A DNA stretch of 64,000 nucleotides from an uncultured Collinsella sp. Its GTDB lineage: Bacteria > Actinomycetota > Coriobacteriia > Coriobacteriales > Coriobacteriaceae. Shown in pieces: positions 8,068-17,110 of this stretch. Under the pieces are notes generated by a model. It saw only the letters and a program-made list of their open reading frames with translations. It did no database searches and was not told the origin of the DNA. The stretch spans positions 1 to 64,000 of the forward strand of contig CALLNU010000001.1 in NCBI GenBank assembly GCA_938005465.1, written 5' to 3'. Positions within the stretch are counted from its first letter, which is position 1; each line of letters opens with the position of its first letter. The position numbers and the translations under genes were made by a program.

Positions 8068-11000
8068 CTAGGCCCGCGGTACGATCGGGCGGTTAACTTT
8101 GGCTAGCATATCAGAAGCGCACGAATCGAGCGCCCAGCTCCGGAAAGCCGAAAACTCCATGCGCGAGCGCAAGCCCTCCAAATAGCGAATTGACCTGCTC
8201 AATTGCACGCGGCCGGGGTTTTCGGCCATCGCGATACGACGCGTATCGTCAAACCCCGAAACGCGACAGAAACCAAGCTCTTCGAAGATTCCTAGGCCGC
8301 TTTCCACCGAGCGCTCGTCGACCGGCGTGCGGGCATCGATGGCAAGGCACATCTGCGCGATGTCGATATCGCTTGCGCAGAATGAATCATCCCCGGTCTT
8401 GCCGCGGTTGGAGCGCCACATGGTCTGCAGCGCGCGATAGAGTGTGACGAGCTCGTCGCGCTCGGGTGCGTAGCAGTCGAGCAGGCGCTCGTTAATGCGG
8501 GCATCGCGCGACGAATAGAGCAGGTGGATCACGGCGGGCTGGCCATCGCGACCGGCACGGCCGCTCATCTGGTTAAACTCAATGCCGCCAAACGGCATGT
8601 GATAGAGCACGACATGGCGGATATCGGGCAGGTTGACGCCCTCGCCAAAGGCAGATGTCGAGACGATGCAGCTGAGGCTGCCGTCTCGGAATGCTTCCTC
8701 CACGCGACGGCGATCGGAACGCGCAAGCCCCGCGTTATAGAACGCGATATGGGTTGCGCAATCGGGCACACGCTTGCGCAACGTCTTGGCGAGCGCCACG
8801 GACTGGTCGCGCGAATTGACGTAAATGACGGTCTTCTCCCCCGTCGCCACGATCGACACCAAACGGTTCTCGCGGCTCGCAAGGTCGCGGTCGTCCTCGA
8901 GCTGCAGGTTCTCGCGCACCGTCTCGTCGACCACCGTGCGAGTGATCGGCAACATGCGGGCAAGCTCGGCCACAACCGGAGCCGTCGCGGTGGCCGTCGC
9001 AGCCATAACGACCGGGTCGCCCAGGGCTTTGAGGATATCGGGCATGTCGAGATAGGCGCTGCGGTCGCCGCCCTTGGCAAGACCGGCATGATGCGCCTCA
9101 TCGATAACGACAAAGCCGATGCGGCCCGAACGCGCGAAGCGGTCACGGTGGATAGATAGGAACTCGGGCGTCGTGAGCACGATACCGGTGCGGCCCGAAG
9201 CTAGGCCGGCGAACACGTCATCGCGCGCGGCCTCCACGGTCTCGCCGGTCAGCACGCCAACGCCGATGCCAAGCGATGCCATCGTCGACGAGAGGTGATA
9301 GGCCTGGTCGGCAACAAGCGCACGCAGCGGATAGACAAAGATGCTCGCACGTCCGCGAAGCACCGCCTCACGCGCGGCATGCACATGGAAGATGAGCGAC
9401 TTGCCGCGGCCCGTTCCCATAACCGCCAAGACACTCTGGTGATCGGCCAAGGCGTCGAGCGCCTCAACCTGCGCGCGGTGCGGCTGGTTCGATCCGATAA
9501 AGCTATGGATAAGCGAGCGCGTGAGCTCGGTATAGGAAAGCTGGGCGAGCGTCTCGCGCTTGCGCGACTCCAAGCGCAGGCCGGAATCCGCCGGCTGCAC
9601 GCCACGACGAAGCTCGCATGCCGGATCGTCGACGCTGGGCAGCGTGCTATCGCGGACCAGAACATCCTTGACCATGAGCTTGGGCTTCACACGACCCTGC
9701 CAATGCTCGGCAACGGCCTCGAACACCAAGTCGACGGCGCTGTCGCAATTGATAAGCCTGTCGATCTGCGGTACACGAAACATGATGGCCGGCACACTCG
9801 CGGCGCCATCCGTCGCCACGAAGCGCATATGCTCGCCGGTCTTACCCACCACGGCGCGATCACACATCGTCACGCCCTCGGCGGCCAGCAGCGGCACCTT
9901 ATTACCCTGGCCAAACGGCTCAAGGCGGGAAATCTGCTCGATGGTCTCGATATTCAGCTCGGAAAGGTCGACCGTGGCGGCAACCTCGTCGGTGTCCTCA
10001 AAGTCCTCGGCGGGAAGCTCGGACAACACGGCGGAAAGGCGACGGCGGAACTCATCGAGCTTGGACGCCTCGATGGTCACACCCACCGCGCCGGCATGTC
10101 CGCCGCGACGAATCATCAGGTCGGAACAGCGCTCGATAGCGTCAAACAGGTTAACTTTGCCCACCGAGCGACCAGAGCCGCGCGCGATACCATCCTCGAT
10201 CGAGAACAGCAGCGCCGGCACGTGGTAGCGGTTGGTCAGACGGCTTGCCACGATGCCCTTGACGCCCTCGTGCCAGCCTTCGCCGCCCACGACGATCGCG
10301 CGTCCGCCGTCATAGGTCTCCTCGACCTTTGCCATGGCATCGCGCGTGAGCTCCGCCTCGATCTCACGGCGCTGGCGGTTGATTTCCTCGAGCTCAGCCG
10401 CCAGCGCGCTTGCTTCGATGGGATTGCGGGCAAGCAGCAGGTCGAGCGCCAGCTTGGGATCGGCCATGCGACCGGCAGCGTTTAAGCGGGGAATGAGCGA
10501 GAATGACAGGCCATCCGCCGTAATGCTCGAAAGGTCCGCCTTGGCGAGCGCGGCAAGCGCGATATAGCCGGGGCGAGCGGTTACGCGCATCTGCTGGATG
10601 CCCTCGGCAACCAGCGCGCGGTTCTCGGGCGTGAGCGGCATCATGTCGGACACGGTGCCCAGCGCCGCGACCTCGATTAGCGAACGCCAATACGACGGAT
10701 TGCCCAGGCGCTCACCCAGGACTTGCACCAGCTTGAGCGCCACACCAGCACCGGCAAGCTCACGCGAGGGGCCCTCGTCCTCGAGCTTGGGGTCAGTCAG
10801 GGGCACACCCTGCGGCACCTGGTCGGAGGGCTCGTGATGGTCCGTGACCACCAAATCGATCCCCAGGCTCTCCAGGTAGGAAACCTCTTCCTTGGCGGCA
10901 ATGCCGTTATCGACGGTCACGATCAGCTGGGGGCGAGCGAGCTCGTTAACGCGGTCGAGCGCCGCGCGCGAAAGACCGTAGCCCTCATCAAAGCGATGCG

Positions 11001-11355
11001 GAATAAACGGCGTGACATCGGCGCCAAACGTGCGCAGCGCCTCGGTCAACAGGCAGGTCGACGTAATACCGTCAACGTCAAAATCGCCAAAGACTGCAAT
11101 GTGCTCGTGGTTGCGAATAGCACGCTCGACGCGGTCGGCAACGACCGACATGCCCGGGATAATGAGTGGGTCGGCCCAGTCGCGATCGAGCGAAGGCGTC
11201 AAAAACAATTGGCCCTCTTTGATGGAGCCAATGCCGTGCGCGACCATAATGCGCGCCACCAGCCCGGGAATGCCCAGACCAGCCGAAAGCTCCTTTTCGA
11301 GCTCGGGATTTTGCTGAGCGACCGCCCAGCGATGCGTCGTCTTAAGCGATGACAT
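8068..11355 (-). CDS. recJ: RecJ exonuclease fused to a RecQ-like helicase
   Basis: About 1,095 residues, nearly twice the usual RecJ. Residues 1-580 are RecJ, the 5'-3' single-strand exonuclease: DHH motifs GDFDVDG, VTVDNGI, TDHHEP, and DHHA1 motif RGGHAGAVG, then an OB region. After a linker, residues ~625-1090 form a superfamily 2 helicase: Walker A MGTGRGKS, DEAH box VVIDEAHH, motif III AATATATA, and motif VI QMSGRAGRDG, closest to RecQ. The aromatic-rich loop of RecQ is not obvious. Known biology: RecQ and RecJ act together in end resection in RecF-type repair, so the fusion joins partners. The ATG at 11355 was preferred over a GTG at 11400. Confidence 0.9.
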   Translation of the reverse strand: MSSLKTTHRWAVAQQNPELEKELSAGLGIPGLVARIMVAHGIGSIKEGQLFLTPSLDRDWADPLIIPGMSVVADRVERAIRNHEHIAVFGDFDVDGITSTCLLTEALRTFGADVTPFIPHRFDEGYGLSRAALDRVNELARPQLIVTVDNGIAAKEEVSYLESLGIDLVVTDHHEPSDQVPQGVPLTDPKLEDEGPSRELAGAGVALKLVQVLGERLGNPSYWRSLIEVAALGTVSDMMPLTPENRALVAEGIQQMRVTARPGYIALAALAKADLSSITADGLSFSLIPRLNAAGRMADPKLALDLLLARNPIEASALAAELEEINRQRREIEAELTRDAMAKVEETYDGGRAIVVGGEGWHEGVKGIVASRLTNRYHVPALLFSIEDGIARGSGRSVGKVNLFDAIERCSDLMIRRGGHAGAVGVTIEASKLDEFRRRLSAVLSELPAEDFEDTDEVAATVDLSELNIETIEQISRLEPFGQGNKVPLLAAEGVTMCDRAVVGKTGEHMRFVATDGAASVPAIMFRVPQIDRLINCDSAVDLVFEAVAEHWQGRVKPKLMVKDVLVRDSTLPSVDDPACELRRGVQPADSGLRLESRKRETLAQLSYTELTRSLIHSFIGSNQPHRAQVEALDALADHQSVLAVMGTGRGKSLIFHVHAAREAVLRGRASIFVYPLRALVADQAYHLSSTMASLGIGVGVLTGETVEAARDDVFAGLASGRTGIVLTTPEFLSIHRDRFARSGRIGFVVIDEAHHAGLAKGGDRSAYLDMPDILKALGDPVVMAATATATAPVVAELARMLPITRTVVDETVRENLQLEDDRDLASRENRLVSIVATGEKTVIYVNSRDQSVALAKTLRKRVPDCATHIAFYNAGLARSDRRRVEEAFRDGSLSCIVSTSAFGEGVNLPDIRHVVLYHMPFGGIEFNQMSGRAGRDGQPAVIHLLYSSRDARINERLLDCYAPERDELVTLYRALQTMWRSNRGKTGDDSFCASDIDIAQMCLAIDARTPVDERSVESGLGIFEELGFCRVSGFDDTRRIAMAENPGRVQLSRSIRYLEGLRSRMEFSAFRSWALDSCASDMLAKVNRPIVPRA

Positions 11356-11631
11356 AGGCACCCACCCCCGATAGGGGCAGGTCGCCGCGATACCTCTCAC
11401 GGTTCATAGCGATGAGTCCTCTGTGTATGCCCGCTTCGGCAGGCAGATCTGTTGAACGGATTTATTATACCGTGCGGCGCGGACGCAAATCGCCGCAGCA
11501 CGCCGCGGTTTCGGTAAACGATGCCGGTAATACCCTCGAAATAATCGAGCGTTTCTGACGCACGGACACATGCAAGCGTCTAGCATATCCATTCAAAACG
11601 GATTCACGAGCAAAGGGAGTCACAAGAGCAT
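11356..11631. other. Divergent intergenic region
   Basis: 276 bases between recJ (minus) and the BASS transporter (plus), which must hold both promoters. I see no clear operator or RNA; the 62-codon frame at 11404-11592 is not credible. Confidence 0.4.
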
Positions 11632-12630
11632 ATGAAGCAATGGGTTGGACTGGGCAAGTTTCTCGCGGGGCACATGCAAATCATCGTTCCGATTTGCGTG
11701 GCGCTCGGCGTGCTCTTTCCTCAGCAGATCGGCGTTCTCAAGCCCATCGTTCCCACCCTGTTTGCCTTTATGACGTTCCAAGGCGCGCTCAGCAACACCT
11801 TCCACCAGGTAGCTGAGGTGTTCCGCCGTCCCCTGCATCTGATTTTGGCGTTATTTGTCTCGGCTGTGATCATCCCCATCGCGGCGTATGCCATGGGCTC
11901 ACTGTTCTTTGGCTCCAACCCCAACCTTGTCTGCGGCATCGTGCTCGAGTACAGCGTACCCGTGGCAGTCACTGCCTTTATGTGGATTAGCATGTTCGGC
12001 GGCAACGGCCCGCTCGCGCTCACCATCATCCTGACGTCCTCGGTTATATCGCCCGTAACGATTCCGCTCACGCTCAAGCTCCTGTTGGGCGCCACCGTCG
12101 CAATCGATGTTCCGAGCATGATGCAGAACATGGCCTTTATGATTGCCATCCCCGCCGTGCTCGGCATCGTGATCAACGAGCTCACGCACGGCTGGGGACA
12201 CGAGAAACTCTCCCCCGCGCTCTCGCCCGCCTGCAAGTTCATGATGATGGGCGTTATCGCCTCCAACTCCACCGCCATGAGCGAGTACATGCTGCACATG
12301 AACGCGGTGCGCTTGGAAGTAGCCCTCTTTATTTTGGTCTTCGCCATCAGCGGCTTTGTCGTCGGCATTCTGGTCGCCCGCGCGCTGCATCTGCCATATA
12401 GCGAAACGACCACCATGTGCTTTACCTGCGGCATGCGCAATATCTCTTCGGGCGCCGTCATCGCCACGCAATACTTTCCGGGCGAAGTCGTATTCCCCGT
12501 CATGTGCGGCACGCTGTTTCAGCAGGTACTCGCCTCGCTTATCGGGCATCTCTTTGAGCGTCTAACCGGCGAGGAGCGCGCCGCCCAGCGCAAGCGGGTC
12601 GAGGCCGGCCGCGACGCCATGGCACGCTAA
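11632..12630 (+). CDS. BASS-family (bile acid:sodium symporter-like) transporter
   Basis: A 332-residue integral membrane protein with about ten hydrophobic segments and the family's central region with NxxS-type polar residues (YSVPVAVTAFMW, CGMRNISSGAV). The BASS/SBF family moves organic anions (pantoate, pyruvate, bile acids, pyridoxine) with sodium; substrate cannot be assigned here. Start ATG 11632 follows GGGAG by about 12 bases. The gene is monocistronic and convergent with the DUF4931 gene, sharing a hairpin at 12648-12673. Confidence 0.82.
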   Translation: MKQWVGLGKFLAGHMQIIVPICVALGVLFPQQIGVLKPIVPTLFAFMTFQGALSNTFHQVAEVFRRPLHLILALFVSAVIIPIAAYAMGSLFFGSNPNLVCGIVLEYSVPVAVTAFMWISMFGGNGPLALTIILTSSVISPVTIPLTLKLLLGATVAIDVPSMMQNMAFMIAIPAVLGIVINELTHGWGHEKLSPALSPACKFMMMGVIASNSTAMSEYMLHMNAVRLEVALFILVFAISGFVVGILVARALHLPYSETTTMCFTCGMRNISSGAVIATQYFPGEVVFPVMCGTLFQQVLASLIGHLFERLTGEERAAQRKRVEAGRDAMAR

Positions 12631-12647
12631 ACCGTCCGCAGTGTGCG

Positions 12648-12673
12648 GGCGCTCACTTTACGATGTGAGCGCC
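12648..12673. terminator. Bidirectional hairpin between convergent genes
   Basis: GGCGCTCAC/GTGAGCGCC, a perfect 9-bp stem, lies between the BASS gene stop and the end of the GalT-like gene and overlaps the latter's stop codon. T-tracts are poor on both sides, so efficiency is uncertain. Confidence 0.55.
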
Positions 12674-13458
12674 TCCAGATGTGCACGGAGTCGCTCCGCA
12701 TCGACATCGAGCGTGGTCTCAGCATTGACCTGGGCCAAACGATAGCCGACAAAGTAGGGCGAAGCCACCCAACGCGGCAGCGCCTTGGCAATGGTCCGAC
12801 CGCCCAGGTGATAGAAGAACAGGTTATACGACTCTGCGCGACCACCGTGGTGCTCGTTCAGGATATAGCGCAGAGCTACCTGGATCGCATCGGCGAAGAG
12901 ATCCGCCTCGGCTTGGTCTCTCGTGTCATCGCTGGCAGCGATTCCCTGCGGGGCTGAAACGTTGATCTCAAAGAACCCCATGATCGGTTCGGTTGAGATG
13001 TTGACCGCGATTCTCCCCTGTTGCCAGAGATTGATGCCTTCGAAATTGGCAGAAGTCAGCGAAGTGTAGCCGTCTTCCTGCTCCAAACCCACAATCTGCA
13101 TGTGCGGATGAACGAGGCTACCGCCCGAGAGCGGACCCTTGTTCTTGTACATGAGCACGCTTCGATACTGCTGTGAATCAATCATCTGCTGCCAGCAACC
13201 CAGGGCAAACCGCATCACATGGTGGAGTTCATCCGGCTCATAGGTCACCAGGTCGGCATCGTGATCGGCCGACTCGATCAGCACGGTTTGACGGGTGGCG
13301 CGCAGGGTCTTGAACTTATTCTCGAGCCAGATGCAGTCACCATCGCGCTGGATGATGTTGGCAAGTCCCTCCGTGTCGCAAAAGGGGCACGCGGTGCCAG
13401 GGCGACGATTATCGTCGGGCTTACCGCTCGCCTGCTGAACGTCAAATACCAGCGCCAC
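12658..13458 (-). CDS. GalT-like (DUF4931-type) HIT-superfamily protein
   Basis: 266 residues resembling galactose-1-phosphate uridylyltransferase. The catalytic histidine motif GGSLVHPHMQIVG is near residue 120, and a Cys pair CPFC near residue 25 may bind metal. GalT-fold proteins transfer nucleotidyl groups from sugar or nucleotide phosphates; this branch has no assigned substrate that I know of. Start is GTG at 13458 with GGAGG 8 bases upstream, inside the end of cutC. The 3-base gap to cutC implies translational coupling. Confidence 0.75.
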   Translation of the reverse strand: MALVFDVQQASGKPDDNRRPGTACPFCDTEGLANIIQRDGDCIWLENKFKTLRATRQTVLIESADHDADLVTYEPDELHHVMRFALGCWQQMIDSQQYRSVLMYKNKGPLSGGSLVHPHMQIVGLEQEDGYTSLTSANFEGINLWQQGRIAVNISTEPIMGFFEINVSAPQGIAASDDTRDQAEADLFADAIQVALRYILNEHHGGRAESYNLFFYHLGGRTIAKALPRWVASPYFVGYRLAQVNAETTLDVDAERLRAHLEALTS

Positions 13459-13461
13459 GGG

Positions 13462-14139
13462 TTATACCTCCAGCGGCACGATCTTGGTGCCATGGAGCTC
13501 GGAGACGCCTAGCGCCGCCGCGACCGCGTCGCGATTTGCCGTAGTGATGCCGCCGCCGGGAAGGATGGTCAAACGATCGCCCGCATACTCGATTAAACGA
13601 GCCAGGTGATCAAAATTATCCTCGATCGACGTACCGGCAGCGCCGCCATGCGTGAGGATGCGCGTAACGCCGCAGTCGGCAAGTGTATCAATCGCATCGA
13701 GCTGAGCCTCGGGCGAGAGCTGGTCAAATGCCATGTGGAAGGTGATGTCGATGGGCTCACGCTTGCATTCCTCGGTCGCGCAGCCCGCGGCCATCACGAG
13801 GGCGCCCAACGTAAGCTCGTCGAGTGACCATCCGCCAGCGCAGGGCTTGCAGCAGCCAAAGACCAAGCCGTCAACGCCGGCACTCACGGCAAGGCCCAAG
13901 TCCATCTCCATCATGCGCAGCTCATCCTGGTTGTAGTGAAAGTCGCCGCCACGCGGACGGATCATGCACATCACCCGTGCATCGTGTTCGTGGGCATAGT
14001 TGGTCGTAGCGCTGATAACGCCGGCCGAGGGCGTGGTGCCACCGACGGCAAGGTTATCGCACAGCTCGATGCGCCTTGCACCGGCCTCGATAGCCGCCGG
14101 CACCCGCTCAAAGTTCTCGGCACAAAACTCGTACAGCAT
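13462..14139 (-). CDS. cutC: CutC family protein
   Basis: TIM-barrel protein of 225 residues. It opens MLYEFCAENFE and holds the family signatures RIELCDNLAVGGTTPS, MIRPRGGDF and RILTHGG. CutC was named for copper homeostasis in E. coli, but its enzymatic role is uncertain and its copper role is disputed. ATG 14139 has GGGGGT 6 bases upstream; the longer frame to 14394 runs through palindromes and is not coding. It is the first gene of a two-gene unit with the GalT-like protein, which hints at a sugar or nucleotide role. Confidence 0.9.
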   Translation of the reverse strand: MLYEFCAENFERVPAAIEAGARRIELCDNLAVGGTTPSAGVISATTNYAHEHDARVMCMIRPRGGDFHYNQDELRMMEMDLGLAVSAGVDGLVFGCCKPCAGGWSLDELTLGALVMAAGCATEECKREPIDITFHMAFDQLSPEAQLDAIDTLADCGVTRILTHGGAAGTSIEDNFDHLARLIEYAGDRLTILPGGGITTANRDAVAAALGVSELHGTKIVPLEV

Positions 14140-14199
14140 AGATAGACCCCCAAAGACAGCAGATGTTTTCCGATGGGCATTGTCACACATCCCCATGAA

Positions 14200-14264
14200 G
14201 TTGCGGTGGAATAGGGACTGTTTTGGCCTCTTAGACTCCCATTTAGTCCCTATTCCACCGCAAC
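14200..14264. repeat. Perfect 20-bp inverted repeat with GGGACT/AGTCCC ends
   Basis: Arms 14200-14219 and 14245-14264 are exact reverse complements ending in AATAGGGACT / AGTCCCTATT, around a 25-base loop. It lies in the cutC upstream region. It belongs with other GGGAC-core palindromes in the window (18039, 43636, 57733). Confidence 0.8.
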
Positions 14265-14314
14265 ATAAAGGGGGCAGAACCAAAGTAACGCCGCAGGCAG
14301 AGGACGGACAGCGA

Positions 14315-14414
14315 GCGGGCACCAGAGCGAACAAATTGGCATGAAAAGAGGACGGCATAGACCTTCTGGTCATGCCGCCCTCTTTGAATGACAAGTTGTC
14401 GCTCTGGCGCCCGC
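14315..14414. repeat. Long imperfect hairpin between cutC and livF
   Basis: A 100-base inverted repeat with a 4-base loop at the centre. GCGGGCACCAGAGCGA at 14315-14330 pairs 15 of 16 with 14399-14414, and the inner arms (14331-14363, 14367-14398) pair about 85%. The size resembles the 93-base palindrome at 3744. It could be a degenerate miniature inverted-repeat element. The 318-base gap holding it has no gene. Confidence 0.7.
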
Positions 14415-14430
14415 GCAGCGTCGACTGGTC

Positions 14431-14453
14431 CGCCGTTCGGTAGAACGGCGGAA
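14431..14453 (-). terminator. Hairpin after livF
   Basis: CCGCCGTTC/GAACGGCGG, a perfect 9-bp stem with a 4-base loop, starts 5 bases past the livF stop. No T-tract follows, so it may protect the mRNA 3' end rather than terminate on its own. Confidence 0.55.
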
Positions 14454-14457
14454 CCGC

Positions 14458-15171
14458 CTAACCGCCCAAGTAAGCTTTGCGGACGTTGTCGTCGTGCAGC
14501 AGCTCTTGGCCGGTGCCGGTCATGGTGATCTTGCCGGTCTCGAGCACGTAGCCGCGCGTAGCAATCGAGAGCGCCATCTGCGCGTTTTGCTCGACCAGAA
14601 GCACCGTGGTGCCGGCCTTGTGCAGGTCCTCGACAATCTGGAAGATCTGCTCAATCAGAATCGGCGCCAGACCCATAGAAGGCTCGTCGAGCATAAGCAG
14701 TTTGGGGTTACTCATAAGAGCGCGCCCCATAACAAGCATCTGCTGCTCACCGCCCGAAAGGGTGCCGGCGACCTGGCGACGGCGTTCCTTCAGGCGCGGG
14801 AACTGCTCGTAGACGCGCTCGAGGCCCGGAGCCACCGTGGACTTGGGCTGCGTGTAGGCGCCCATCTCCAGGTTCTCCTCAACCGTCATCTGCAAAAAGG
14901 CGCGACGACCCTCGGGAACCTGAGCCAGGCCCTTACCCACCAGCTTGTCGGCGGGCGTATGGGTAATGTCCTCGCCCATAAACTTGATGGAGCCGGTCTT
15001 GGAGCGCAGCAGGCCCGAGATGGTCTTGAGCGTTGTGGACTTGCCGGCACCGTTGGCACCAATCAAGGCCACGATCTCGCCCTCGTTAACGTTAAAGGAG
15101 ATGTCCTTGATGGCGTGGATGGCGCCGTACCAGACGTTGATGTTGTAGACGGAAAGCATCGGCTCTGCCAT
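14458..15171 (-). CDS. livF: Branched-chain amino acid ABC transporter ATP-binding protein LivF
   Basis: Cytoplasmic ATPase that powers branched-chain amino acid uptake. 237 residues with Walker A GANGAGKST, signature LSGGEQQM, and Walker B LLMLDEPSMGLAP, the last typical of LivF. The ATG directly follows the livG stop, with GGGGAG upstream. It is the last of five liv genes (livJ-H-M-G-F). Confidence 0.95.
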   Translation of the reverse strand: MAEPMLSVYNINVWYGAIHAIKDISFNVNEGEIVALIGANGAGKSTTLKTISGLLRSKTGSIKFMGEDITHTPADKLVGKGLAQVPEGRRAFLQMTVEENLEMGAYTQPKSTVAPGLERVYEQFPRLKERRRQVAGTLSGGEQQMLVMGRALMSNPKLLMLDEPSMGLAPILIEQIFQIVEDLHKAGTTVLLVEQNAQMALSIATRGYVLETGKITMTGTGQELLHDDNVRKAYLGG

Positions 15172-16032
15172 TTAGTTCTCCCCCTTATCCTGCTTACCCA
15201 GATACGCCTCGATAACGGCGTCGTTGTTCTGGATTTCCTCTGCCGTGCCCTTGGCGATAACCTTGCCAAAGTTAAGCACGCAGATACCCTCGCATATATT
15301 CATGACGAGCGACATGTCGTGCTCGATAAGCATGATGGCGATGCCGAAGGTGTCGCGAATCTTGACGATGTTCTCCATGAGCTCCGCAGTTTCGGACGGG
15401 TTCATGCCAGCGGCAGGCTCGTCGAGCAGCAGTAGCTTGGGGTTGGTGGCAAGCGCGCGGACGATCTCCAGACGACGCTGAGCGCCGTAAGGCAGCGATC
15501 CGGCCTGCTCGTTTGCCAGATGCTCCATATCAAAGATGGACAGCAGCTCCATGGCGCGCTCGTGAGCAGCCTTCTCGTGTTTCCAATACGTCGGCAGGCG
15601 CAGCACGCCCTCAAAGCCGGAGTAGCGCTCCTGGTTGTGCAGGCCGACCTTGACGTTATCCTCCACCGTCATGGTGTTGAACAGGCGAATGTTTTGGAAG
15701 GTACGGGCGATGCCCATACGGTTGACCTGATAGACCGACTTGCCCGAGGTGTCCTCGCCGTCGAGCAGGATGGTGCCGTGCGTGGGCTGATACACCTTGG
15801 TGAGCAGGTTGAAGACCGTGGTCTTACCGGCACCGTTGGGGCCGATCAGGCCGGCGATCTCGGTCTTGCCGATAGTCAGGCTAAAGTCGTCGACCGCCTT
15901 AAGGCCACCGAACTCAATGCCCAGGTGGATGCACTCGAGTGCCGGGCGCTCGCCCAGGTCGCGGTCGGGAACGATGGCGCCAGAAGGATACGGGACCATC
16001 TTGCCCTTGTTGAACTCAAATTTACTGGGCAT
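15172..16032 (-). CDS. livG: Branched-chain amino acid ABC transporter ATP-binding protein LivG
   Basis: Second ATPase of the importer, 286 residues. Walker A GPNGAGKTT, signature LPYGAQRRLEI (a LivG-type degenerate signature), Walker B LLLLDEPAAGMNP, and a C-terminal tail VIEAYLGK, all typical of LivG. A 35-residue N-terminal extension precedes the ABC domain. ATG 16032 has GGAGG 9 bases upstream inside livM; the genes overlap by 11 bases. Confidence 0.95.
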   Translation of the reverse strand: MPSKFEFNKGKMVPYPSGAIVPDRDLGERPALECIHLGIEFGGLKAVDDFSLTIGKTEIAGLIGPNGAGKTTVFNLLTKVYQPTHGTILLDGEDTSGKSVYQVNRMGIARTFQNIRLFNTMTVEDNVKVGLHNQERYSGFEGVLRLPTYWKHEKAAHERAMELLSIFDMEHLANEQAGSLPYGAQRRLEIVRALATNPKLLLLDEPAAGMNPSETAELMENIVKIRDTFGIAIMLIEHDMSLVMNICEGICVLNFGKVIAKGTAEEIQNNDAVIEAYLGKQDKGEN

Positions 16033-17101
16033 CGGCTGCCACCTCCTTCTTGGAAGCAAAGCGGTCCTTAATGCGTGCGAAGAACGCCTTGAGCTGTGGG
16101 TTGTTAGTAAAGACCATGACCAGAATCAACACGATGGCATAGATGAGCATGCGGTAGTCCGAGAACTGACGGAGCAGCTCGGGGAGCACCGTGAGCAGCG
16201 CCGCAGCGATAACGGAGCCGCGCATGTTGCCCAGGCCGCCCAGGACCACGAACACCAGAATGAGGATGGACGTATTGAAGTCGAACTTAGTGGCGGAAAG
16301 CTGCGAGAAGTTACCGCCGAACAGGGCTCCGGCAGCACCGGCGAGGGCAGCGGAAACCACGAAGGCGATCATGCGGTACTGGGTGACGGAGATGCCCACG
16401 GACTCGGCAGCAATCTTGTTGTCGCGCACGGCAATGATGGCACGACCGGTACGGCTGCGAACCAGGTTGAGCACAATCACGAGCGTGACCATAACCAGGA
16501 TTGCGCCGGCAAGGAAGGTCGAATAGGTCGACACGCCCGATGCGCCCTGCGCGCCCTTGATAATGGCGGTGCCGTCCTCGAGCAGGTGCAGGTCGTCGAT
16601 CGTGGAGTTACCCGTGATATTAAAGATCACATGCAGGCCGCGGGAATCGACGCCCACAATGAGGCAGGTGACGACCTCTTTGATGATCTCGCCAAAAGCC
16701 AGGGTCACAATGGCCAGATAGTCGCCGCTCAGGCGCAGGACCGGGATACCGATCAAGAAGCCCAAGATGGCAGCGGCGATAGCGCCGACCACAATGCTGA
16801 TAATCAGGCGCATCGGGTCGGACGGAACGGCGCTCTCCAGTGCGACGGCGGTGACGATTCCCGTATAGGCGCCGACGCTCATAAAGCCCGCGTGGCCCAG
16901 CGACAAATCGCCCGCGATGCCGACGACGAGGTTAAGGGAGATGGCCATGACGATATAGGCCGTGATGGGAACCAGCTGACCGGCGATCATGCGCGGGATC
17001 ATGTGGTTAGACTGCATAAAGAACACGATGGCGATCGCCACAAGGCACATGGCGTACGTAACAAAGTCGTGACGCGTCTGCTTGTCTTTAAGAAACTTCA
17101 T
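16022..17101 (-). CDS. livM: Branched-chain amino acid ABC transporter permease LivM
   Basis: Inner-membrane permease of the importer, 359 residues, about 9-10 hydrophobic segments. The cytoplasmic coupling motif includes RTGRAIIAVRDNKIAAESVGI, typical of LivM. ATG 17101 and a GTG at 17110 are both possible; AGGTGA lies just before the ATG. It follows livH with a gap of 9 bases and overlaps livG. Confidence 0.94.
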   Translation of the reverse strand: MKFLKDKQTRHDFVTYAMCLVAIAIVFFMQSNHMIPRMIAGQLVPITAYIVMAISLNLVVGIAGDLSLGHAGFMSVGAYTGIVTAVALESAVPSDPMRLIISIVVGAIAAAILGFLIGIPVLRLSGDYLAIVTLAFGEIIKEVVTCLIVGVDSRGLHVIFNITGNSTIDDLHLLEDGTAIIKGAQGASGVSTYSTFLAGAILVMVTLVIVLNLVRSRTGRAIIAVRDNKIAAESVGISVTQYRMIAFVVSAALAGAAGALFGGNFSQLSATKFDFNTSILILVFVVLGGLGNMRGSVIAAALLTVLPELLRQFSDYRMLIYAIVLILVMVFTNNPQLKAFFARIKDRFASKKEVAADAQ

Positions 17102-17110
17102 AACGCTCAC

